Of a stretch of DNA of 11,169 bases, positions 1 to 5,068 are shown piece after piece. How positions within the stretch are numbered: position 1 is the stretch's first letter; each line of letters starts with the position of its first letter. A model generated the notes under the pieces. The model worked only from the letters and a program-made list of their open reading frames with translations, was not told the DNA's origin and did no database searches. The stretch spans positions 1-11,169 of the forward strand of contig CAUFMB010000059.1 of assembly GCA_959026535.1 (NCBI GenBank), written 5' to 3'. Source of the stretch: an uncultured Collinsella sp. GTDB lineage: Bacteria > Actinomycetota > Coriobacteriia > Coriobacteriales > Coriobacteriaceae. Both the position numbers and the translations under genes were made by a program.

Positions 1-53
1 CGGCGAGTTAGCCGGCAGGTCGGCATGTCAATCCTGGTCTAACAGAGCCTTAC

Positions 54-992
54 TTATTTAGCGGAGACCTTGCCGCTGGCGTCCTTGACGACCTTCATGG
101 CAGAGACGGGGATGAAGCCCTGCTCCTCGACGAGCTTGCCCTGGACGTCGTCGGAGAGCATAAACTCCAGGAAGGCCTTGGTGGCCTCGTCGGCGTCCTT
201 GGAGCAGTACATGTGCTCGGTCGCCCAGATCTTGAAGGAGTCGTCGGTGACGTTCTTGCTCTTGGGCTCGACGCCCTCGACCTTGATGGCGTTGAACTTG
301 GAGTCATCGAAGTGCGAGAAGTCGAGGTAGGAGATGGCGTTGTCGGTACTGCCCATCTGAGTCTGGACATCGCCGGACTTGTCGAGCTCGGCGTCGCCCT
401 TAAAGTCGACGGCCTCGTCGCCAAAAACGGCGGCCTCGAAGGTGGCACGGGTGCCGGAGCCAGCCTTGCGGTTGAGAACGACGATCTTGACGTCGTCGCC
501 GCCGACCTCCTTCCAGTTGGTGATCTGGCCGGAGAAGATACCCTTGAGCTGCTCGAGGGACAGGTCGTCGACCGTCACGTTCTTGGAGACGACGGGACCC
601 ATGCCAACGACGGCGACCTCGTGGTCGACGAGATTCTTGACCTGGTCGGCCTCGAGCTTGGTCTCGGCGAAGACGTCGGAGTTACCGATGGTGACGGTGC
701 CAGCGGCGACAGCGGTCAGACCCTTGCCCGAACCGTTGCCCGAGCCGGAGATGGAGACGTCGGGGTTGGCATCCATGAACTTCTCGGCAGCAGCCTCGAC
801 GAGAGCCTGGAACGAGGAGGCACCGTCGTAGGTCACCTCGCCGGAGACGGACTCGGCAGCGGCGGCGCTACCCTTGTCGGCGGCACCGGAGGCACCTGAG
901 CCGCCGCACCCAACGAGACCGAGACCGACGATGCTGGCAAGACCACCAGCGAGGCCGAGGAACTGACGACGAGAATAAGCCTGATCGAGCAT
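54..992 (-). CDS. pstS: PstS, phosphate ABC transporter substrate-binding lipoprotein
   Basis: A 312-residue protein that should bind inorganic phosphate outside the membrane and deliver it to the PstCAB importer. The start is the ATG at 992-990 because GAAAGGAAG lies just before it; an 11-codon upstream extension lacks such a site. The N-terminus has a twin-arginine motif (S7-R8-R9-Q-F-L) and a lipobox LVGC with Cys29, so it is predicted to be exported folded by Tat and then lipid-anchored. The mature part begins with a low-complexity Gly/Ala/Ser linker. Family features are the SSFQ start, the GSGNGSGKG segment and the phosphate-loop-like GSGTRATFE. Length suits PstS. It is probably the first gene of a pst operon running off the left edge: an ATG at 26-24 on the same strand could begin the next gene, but only eight codons are visible. 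Other oxyanion-binding PstS-like proteins are possible but less likely. Confidence 0.93.
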   Translation of the reverse strand: MLDQAYSRRQFLGLAGGLASIVGLGLVGCGGSGASGAADKGSAAAAESVSGEVTYDGASSFQALVEAAAEKFMDANPDVSISGSGNGSGKGLTAVAAGTVTIGNSDVFAETKLEADQVKNLVDHEVAVVGMGPVVSKNVTVDDLSLEQLKGIFSGQITNWKEVGGDDVKIVVLNRKAGSGTRATFEAAVFGDEAVDFKGDAELDKSGDVQTQMGSTDNAISYLDFSHFDDSKFNAIKVEGVEPKSKNVTDDSFKIWATEHMYCSKDADEATKAFLEFMLSDDVQGKLVEEQGFIPVSAMKVVKDASGKVSAK

Positions 993-1091
993 GATCTTCC
1001 TTTCATACATGCGACTCGCGGGCACCCTGCCCGCTTTGCTGTTTGGAAAGATACGGCCTCGATCGGGCGACGACCGCCTTATCTGCGGTTT

Positions 1092-1182
1092 CTTACGGCC
1101 ATTTGATAGACCCTTACCGCAAGCGCGGCCCAGCCTTTACAAACGGATAACAATCCAGCGCCGAACATGGCGCACCTTTTAC
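1092..1182 (-). promoter_or_regulatory. Candidate Pho-box-like direct repeats upstream of pstS
   Basis: Read on the minus strand, the pstS upstream region carries four GTAAR-type motifs, GTAAAAGG, GTAAAGGC, GTAAGGGT and GTAAGAAA. Their GTAA ends lie at plus-strand positions 1182, 1140, 1117 and 1096, so they are spaced 42, 23 and 21 bases, close to multiples of two helical turns. PhoB/PhoP-type response regulators bind spaced direct repeats ahead of pst genes, which makes this a reasonable operator candidate. The motif is not a match to a published consensus that I can confirm, and I could not identify a convincing -35/-10 pair in the same region. Confidence 0.28.
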
Positions 1183-1185
1183 ACC

Positions 1186-1264
1186 AATAAAAACAAAGTT
1201 GCGGTGAAACAGTTCCTGCTTGGCCATCAAATGGCCCATTCTAGGAACTATTCCACCGCAACTT
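1186..1264 (-). terminator. Probable intrinsic terminator of the HAD-dipeptidase operon
   Basis: On the minus strand the copy A hairpin is followed directly by CTTTGTTTTTATTGG, a U-rich tract. With the dipeptidase stop at 1288-1286, this is where the operon transcript should end. It also insulates the pstS promoter region (993-1195) from readthrough. Confidence 0.6.
1196..1264 (-). repeat. Palindromic intergenic repeat, copy A (divergent member)
   Basis: An imperfect 69-bp inverted repeat. The outer arms are AAGTTGCGGTG on both sides, perfect over 11 bases, and pairing continues through AAACAGTTCCTG against GAATAGTTCCTAG with two mismatches before the centre. The centre has its own small hairpin, TGGCCAT/ATGGCCCA. 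It shares TTGCGGTGRAAYAG with copies B (4473-4536) and C (8040-8102) but differs further in. It begins 22 bases beyond the dipeptidase stop codon. Confidence 0.8.
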
Positions 1265-1285
1265 AGATTGGGAAACCGCGAAACC

Positions 1286-2722
1286 CTAAAGCTCTAATTC
1301 ATTCAAACGGAGGATCGCAACAATGTAGATCTTGAGCGCCTGCTTGAGCTGGTCCTCGTTGGCGCACTCGTTGGGACCGTGCATCTGGCCGCCCCACTCG
1401 GGCAGCTCCAGGCCGGTCTCCTCGGGGCCAAACGAGACGGCGCGGGCAAAGTTGCGCGCGTACGTACCGCCGCCCATAGCAAAGGGCTCAGCATGCTTGC
1501 CCGTAAACTCGTTATAGGTATCAATAAGCGCCTTCACGGCCGGATCGTCGGCAGACACCGAGAACGGCACCTTAGCGCGACCCAGCTGACACGTCACGCC
1601 AAAACGGCCCACGAGCGGGTCGAGCTGCTCGCGGATGGTATCGGCACTCGTACTGTCGGGGAAGCGCACGTCGATGACCTGCTCAATATGGCCATCCGCC
1701 ACGCGGATGACTCCAGCGTTGCAGGTAAGCGGGCCAAACGCCGGACTCGTCGCATCGATACCTAGGCCGCGGCCATAGGCATCCGCATGCACAAAGGCCA
1801 GGAACTTGACGAACTCGTGCTCGGCAGGCGTCAGCAGACGCTCGTCGCGTGCACCAAACGCGTCCTCGGCCTCGCGCAGATACGCCACGATCAGGCCGAC
1901 GGCGTTGATCGTTCCCTCTGGCATCGAAGCGTGGCCGCCAATACCGTGGGCGAAAATCTGCGCATGCCCGTTATCAAGCGCCGTGATCTCCAGGCGGTCG
2001 GCGTTCTCAACGGGCGCCGGCAGCTCATCGGCGGCAATCGCGAGCTCGCAGATGGACTGCGACGGAATGGCGTTGCTCGCCTCGGCACCGCTCCAGGACA
2101 CAATGCGCCCGCCGTCGATCTTGGGGCTCACAAACGTCGCCCCAAACTGGCCCTTCTCGGCATTGCAGACCGGGAACTCGGCATCGGGCGTAAACAAAAA
2201 GTCGGGGTCTGCGTGGTTCTCCAGATAATGGTGAACGTCGGACATGCCCACTTCTTCATCGCAGCCCAGCAGTGCGCGAAAGGTATAGCGCGGCACAATG
2301 CCGTGCTTGAGCAGGTAGGCACCGGCGTAGAGCGACAACACCGCCGGACCCTTGTCATCAATCACGCCACGGCCGAGCAGCCATCCCTCGCGACGCTCCA
2401 TCGCAAACGGGTCGGTGTTCCAGCCGGGGCCGGCGGGCACCACGTCCACGTGGCAGATGGTCGCGAGCTGCTTGTCGCCGCGACCCGGGATATCGGCAAT
2501 GCCCACATAGCCCTCGTCGTCGCTCGTCTGGTAGCCGAGCTTTTGCGCAATGCCGAGCGCGCAATCGAGCGCATCACGAACCGGGCGGCCAAACGGCGCG
2601 CTAGGCTCCGCATCGGCAGCAACGGCTACGGACGGATAACTCACCAGCTGCTCGATATCGGCGACGACATCCTCCCAGACCTCGTCGACATACTCGGTAA
2701 CGCTCTGCTCCACCTGATTCAT
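1286..2722 (-). CDS. M20-family (Sapep/PepV-like) metallo-dipeptidase
   Basis: A 478-residue cytoplasmic dipeptidase, predicted to cleave dipeptides using two bound metal ions. The start is the ATG at 2722-2720, preceded at good spacing by AAGGAGG; an in-frame extension of 65 arginine-rich codons upstream overlaps the neighbouring gene and is rejected. M20 landmarks read in order: H91-V-D93-V-V-P (first metal ligand), GRGVIDDKGP with D122, the general-base/metal pair E156-E157 in GCDEEVG, D180 in TPDAEF, a lid-domain segment GGHASMPEGT, and H448 in QMHGPNE near the C-terminus. HVDVVPAGPGW and the length near 470 fit the PepV/Sapep branch better than ArgE or DapE. It follows the HAD gene by 55 bases on the same strand, so the two are probably an operon. 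Exact substrate specificity cannot be read from sequence. Confidence 0.9.
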   Translation of the reverse strand: MNQVEQSVTEYVDEVWEDVVADIEQLVSYPSVAVAADAEPSAPFGRPVRDALDCALGIAQKLGYQTSDDEGYVGIADIPGRGDKQLATICHVDVVPAGPGWNTDPFAMERREGWLLGRGVIDDKGPAVLSLYAGAYLLKHGIVPRYTFRALLGCDEEVGMSDVHHYLENHADPDFLFTPDAEFPVCNAEKGQFGATFVSPKIDGGRIVSWSGAEASNAIPSQSICELAIAADELPAPVENADRLEITALDNGHAQIFAHGIGGHASMPEGTINAVGLIVAYLREAEDAFGARDERLLTPAEHEFVKFLAFVHADAYGRGLGIDATSPAFGPLTCNAGVIRVADGHIEQVIDVRFPDSTSADTIREQLDPLVGRFGVTCQLGRAKVPFSVSADDPAVKALIDTYNEFTGKHAEPFAMGGGTYARNFARAVSFGPEETGLELPEWGGQMHGPNECANEDQLKQALKIYIVAILRLNELEL

Positions 2723-2777
2723 GGACGACCTCCTTACCAATGAGCGACGGGTACGCCCGCCCCTCACATTACGTCTA

Positions 2778-3440
2778 TTAGATAGCGAAAAGTTTAGCAA
2801 GCTCGGCCACCGAGTGCACCACTGCATCGGCACCCGCCGCCTCGTGCTCGCCCGGCGCCGCCGCGCCCGAATAGATACCAATGCACGGTACGCCCATTGC
2901 GTGCGCGCCCTCCACATCGTTAAAGCGATCGCCGATCATCACGGCATCGTCCGCGGCCGCACCCAAGGCCGCCAACGCGTCGCGAACCGAATCGGCCTTG
3001 GTCTCGCGCCCCTGCGGTGGATTCATGCCAACCACCGCCTCAAACTGCGAAAGCCCCAGCTCGCCCACCATGTCAATGCACTTTGCCTCCATGCGTGACG
3101 TCGCCACGGCCATACGCTTGCCCTGAGCGGCCAACCCATCCAGCAGCTCGGGGATCCCATCGAACACGGGGTACTCTTCCGGTCCCAGCTCATCAAAAAA
3201 GGCACGGTACTCGTCAGCCACCACAAGCGACTCCTCGCGGGAGAAGCCATAAAAGTCGTGAAAGCTCTTCCACAGGGGCGGCCCGATCATGCGGCGCAGG
3301 TCACCCATCTGCGCCTCCGAAAACCCGCGCGCGGCAAGCGTCTTGCGCGTCGAGGTCATCACCGCCCGACCCGTATCTGCCACCGTGCCGTCAAAATCAA
3401 ACAGCACAACCGGCCGCTTGCATATCTCCAACGCCTCCAT
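2778..3440 (-). CDS. HAD-superfamily phosphatase, phosphoglycolate phosphatase-like
   Basis: A HAD subfamily IA hydrolase of about 220 residues, acting on small phosphorylated metabolites in the cytoplasm. Motif I is DFDGTVADT with nucleophile D15 and acid/base D17; motif II is the Ser in VATSRM; the motif III Lys is probably in GRETKAD; motif IV is MIGDRFNDVEGA. An alpha-helical cap lies between motifs I and II. The start is uncertain: ATG at 3440-3438 has GAGG seven bases upstream, ATG at 3446-3444 could use GGGGA, and a GTG at 3473-3471 opens the same frame. I chose 3440. It resembles Gph and 5'-nucleotidase-like HADs, but these are indistinguishable by eye, so no symbol is given. It heads the probable operon with the dipeptidase and is transcribed divergently from the DegV gene. 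Confidence 0.85.
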   Translation of the reverse strand: MEALEICKRPVVLFDFDGTVADTGRAVMTSTRKTLAARGFSEAQMGDLRRMIGPPLWKSFHDFYGFSREESLVVADEYRAFFDELGPEEYPVFDGIPELLDGLAAQGKRMAVATSRMEAKCIDMVGELGLSQFEAVVGMNPPQGRETKADSVRDALAALGAAADDAVMIGDRFNDVEGAHAMGVPCIGIYSGAAAPGEHEAAGADAVVHSVAELAKLFAI

Positions 3441-3481
3441 CGGCATCCCTCTTCCCCAGTTGATGATTTCCACACCGTCAC

Positions 3482-3510
3482 TTCAAACTGTTGACTATTC
3501 AACAATTGAA
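3482..3510. promoter_or_regulatory. Near-palindromic candidate operator between HAD and DegV genes
   Basis: A 29-bp imperfect dyad: TTCAA (3482-3486) and GTTGA (3490-3494) on the left mirror TCAAC (3499-3503) and TTGAA (3506-3510) on the right, with one base difference in spacing between the half-site parts. It lies in the 156-bp divergent region, upstream of the TATACT at 3535-3540. This is where a dimeric repressor or activator could control one or both genes. The regulator is not known. Confidence 0.35.
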
Positions 3511-3534
3511 CCTAGCAATGTAGAGCAACTCCAC

Positions 3535-3540
3535 TATACT
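3535..3540 (+). promoter_or_regulatory. Candidate -10 box of the DegV gene
   Basis: TATACT matches the sigma-A -10 consensus at five of six positions and lies 57 bases ahead of the DegV start codon. No good -35 hexamer is found at 16-18 bases spacing (CTAGCA at best), so the promoter may need an activator or the call may be wrong. Confidence 0.4.
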
Positions 3541-3596
3541 TGTCGCACTTTGCTCTCAGAAGGCGGCACGCAAGTGCCCCAACGAAAGGTGCAATT

Positions 3597-4457
3597 ATGT
3601 CTTTTGCCATCATAACCGACTCCACGTCGGACATCTCCCCCGCCCGTGCTCAAGAGCTTGGCATTTACGTCATTCCGCTGCATGTGATTATCGAGGGCGA
3701 GGACCTGCTCGACCAGGTGCAGATTACCGCCCAAGAGTACGTCGCCCGCATGGCCGGCTCCGAGCAGCTGCCGCACACCTCGCAGCCGAGTGCCGGCGAG
3801 TTCAAGGAACTCTTTGACCGCGTGCGCGCCGACGGCCACGATAGCGCCATCTTTATCTCGCTGTGCAGCGAGTGGTCCGCCTGCTACGCCAACGCCAGCC
3901 TGACGGCCGAGACGCACGAGCTCGACGTGCGCTGCATCGACTCGCGCACCGGCTCGGGCGCCGAGGGCCTGCTGGTGGAGTACGCGCTGGCCATGCGCGA
4001 GGACGGCCGCAGCCTGGACGAGACCGAGGCGCAAATCCGCGCAACGCTGCCCGACGCCCATCTGCTGCTGATTCCCCGCACGCTCGAGAACCTGGTCAAG
4101 AACGGCCGCGCCCCCAAGCTCGCCGGCCAGCTCACGCAGATGCTCAACATTCGCCTGGCCGTTTCGCCGGAGTGGCAGTCGGGCGAGATCAAGGCCATCA
4201 AGAAGGGTCGCGGCTCTAAGCGCATCGTCGCCAACACCATGGCCGACTGCCTCGCGTTTTTGGCCGAGCACCCGGGCTCGAGCGTGCGCGTGCTCACGAC
4301 CGGCGCTGCCGAGGAGCAGGAACTCGTCAACCAAGCGCTCGCGGGCCAAGACTACGTCGACGCCGGCACCGGCCCCATCGGCTGCACCATCGCAACCCAC
4401 GTGGGCGTGGACGCCATCGCCATCAGCTACTGCCCCCGCTACCAGCCCGTTCACTAG
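3597..4457 (+). CDS. DegV-family fatty-acid-binding protein (FakB-like)
   Basis: A 286-residue cytoplasmic protein. DegV/FakB proteins hold a fatty acid, and FakB members present it to the kinase FakA for phosphorylation and entry into phospholipid synthesis. The start is ATG 3597, with GAAAGG seven bases upstream; a 19-codon basic extension to 3540 has no such signal. Family features: ITDSTSD at residues 6-12, PHTSQPS at 59-65 (the Thr-Ser pair contacts the carboxylate in the family), LENLVKNGRAPKLAG in the middle, and IGCTIATHVGVDAIAISY at the C-terminus. Length is typical. No FakA is visible in the window, so whether this is a true FakB or another DegV paralogue is open. The gene is monocistronic here: palindrome copy B begins 16 bases after its stop. 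Confidence 0.9.
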   Translation: MSFAIITDSTSDISPARAQELGIYVIPLHVIIEGEDLLDQVQITAQEYVARMAGSEQLPHTSQPSAGEFKELFDRVRADGHDSAIFISLCSEWSACYANASLTAETHELDVRCIDSRTGSGAEGLLVEYALAMREDGRSLDETEAQIRATLPDAHLLLIPRTLENLVKNGRAPKLAGQLTQMLNIRLAVSPEWQSGEIKAIKKGRGSKRIVANTMADCLAFLAEHPGSSVRVLTTGAAEEQELVNQALAGQDYVDAGTGPIGCTIATHVGVDAIAISYCPRYQPVH

Positions 4458-4472
4458 AGGCACCTTTACCAC

Positions 4473-4536
4473 TTGCGGTGGAATAGGGACTGTTTTTTGG
4501 CTTATCAGCCGCAAATCAATCCCTATTCCACCGCAA
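4473..4536 (+). repeat. Palindromic intergenic repeat, copy B
   Basis: A 64-bp hairpin with perfect 17-bp arms TTGCGGTGGAATAGGGA (4473-4489 and, inverted, 4520-4536). Weaker pairing continues to the centre around GGCT-TATC-AGCC. It differs from copy C (8040-8102) at only a few positions, and the asymmetric centre shows both in the same orientation. Both copies share CACTTGCGG on the left and CCGCAACTT on the right. Confidence 0.9.
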
Positions 4537-4543
4537 CTTTTTT
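4473..4543 (+). terminator. Probable intrinsic terminator of the DegV gene
   Basis: The 17-bp stem of palindrome copy B is followed by CTTTTTT, giving a stem plus U-tract 16 bases after the DegV stop codon. The loop portion is long but itself folds, so it should work as a terminator. Confidence 0.65.
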
Positions 4544-4630
4544 GCTGCGCCATCCGCATACAAGATATTGCTGGCAATCGGCGCGTTCCCAGCTGTACGG
4601 GGAGCTCTAATTGGCCCCCGACGATACCCA

Positions 4631-4849
4631 GTGGGAAAAAACGGCAAATATGAGTACTGTCACAATTTTAGTAACAGCAAAATTTCGCTGAAATTGCCCA
4701 CTTCCACCGATTTTCAAGCTCCATAAAGCACCGAATCGTCGTATTTAGGGGGTTGATATATGCAATCGCAGCCAATTGGTCTTAAATACTTTCCAAATGA
4801 TATGATTCTATCCTAGCAACAGTACTCATATTTGCCATTTTTTGACCAC
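4631..4849. mobile_element. MITE-like element with terminal inverted repeats, no coding capacity
   Basis: GGCAAATATGAGTACTGT at 4643-4660 recurs as an exact reverse complement at 4819-4836. Outside both, a six-A run (six-T on the right) and then GTGG/CCAC continue the symmetry, so the ends match over roughly 30 bases with a one-base length difference. The interior is AT-rich, has a small perfect hairpin AATTTC-GCT-GAAATT (4681-4695) and no plausible gene. Terminal inverted repeats around a short non-coding core are the form of a MITE or mobile palindromic cassette. I see no clear target-site duplication, so mobility is an inference; a regulatory or structured RNA role is the alternative. Confidence 0.5.
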
Positions 4850-4952
4850 GGGGTCTCCTGGTGGCTTGACCCCCACGCCTCCAGCCCATCTCATGACCGC
4901 TAAAGCCATTTAAGACCAGCAGCCACACGTTCCGGCGCGGGCCAGGCACCGT

Positions 4953-5030
4953 TCACGGAGCGACAACCCACCGTTGCCGAACCAAAATCGATGTCGAGTA
5001 TCCCAAAAAAACGAAATGCCGTACTCTCAT
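4953..5030 (-). CDS. Possible 25-codon small ORF opposite the primase-helicase start
   Basis: An ATG at 5030-5028 is preceded by AAAGGAG (5046-5040) at nine bases spacing, an excellent ribosome site. It opens a 25-codon frame ending in TGA at 4955-4953, encoding a basic peptide beginning MRVRHFVFLGYS. The Shine-Dalgarno sits in the loop of the 5012-5067 hairpin and the first codons lie in its arm. The frame is short and unrecognised, and the same bases form a terminator-like structure on this strand, so it may well be chance. Confidence 0.2.
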   Translation of the reverse strand: MRVRHFVFLGYSTSILVRQRWVVAP

Positions 5031-5067
5031 CTCAATAAACTCCTTTAAGACGAGAGTACGGCATTCG
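5012..5067. promoter_or_regulatory. Hairpin abutting the primase-helicase start codon
   Basis: AATGCCGTACTCTC at 5015-5028 pairs perfectly with its reverse complement at 5052-5065, and an outer CG pair extends it past one bulged A. The loop is 23 bases. The 3' arm ends with position 5067, one base before the ATG at 5069, and there is no Shine-Dalgarno outside the stem; the only purine run (GAGAG, 5052-5056) is inside it. On the minus strand the same stem is followed by seven T (5011-5005), so it could also stop antisense transcription. A translational or transcriptional control role is likely but unproven. Confidence 0.6.
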
Positions 5068-5068
5068 A

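Larger units (their letters stand above)
4537..5068. other. AT-rich intergenic interval ahead of the primase-helicase gene
   Basis: About 530 bases without a convincing protein gene. It holds the 219-bp inverted-repeat element (4631-4849), an 11-bp inverted repeat TGGTCTTAAAT at 4777-4787 against 4908-4918, and the start-codon hairpin (5012-5067). GC is low: by hand count 22 of 60 in 4741-4800, against 44 of 60 in 3901-3960 inside the DegV gene. No convincing -35/-10 pair for the downstream gene was found; TATGAT at 4801-4806 is the best lone -10 candidate. Confidence 0.6.

Noticed and set aside
1..53. Possible start of the next pst gene at 26-24, minus strand
   Set aside because: Only eight codons are visible, with a weak AGGA upstream; a pstC start is plausible from context but cannot be supported.
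213..899. A 228-codon plus-strand frame opposite pstS
   Set aside because: Repetitive Gly/Asp/Val/Leu composition produced by the complement of biased pstS codons.
1787..2743. A 318-codon open frame on the plus strand opposite the dipeptidase
   Set aside because: No motif and antisense-like composition; the opposite strand carries an intact M20 peptidase with a good start.
3534..4577. A 347-codon open frame on the minus strand opposite the DegV gene
   Set aside because: Gly/Ala/Val-rich antisense shadow that also runs across the palindrome; the DegV frame is clearly the coding one.
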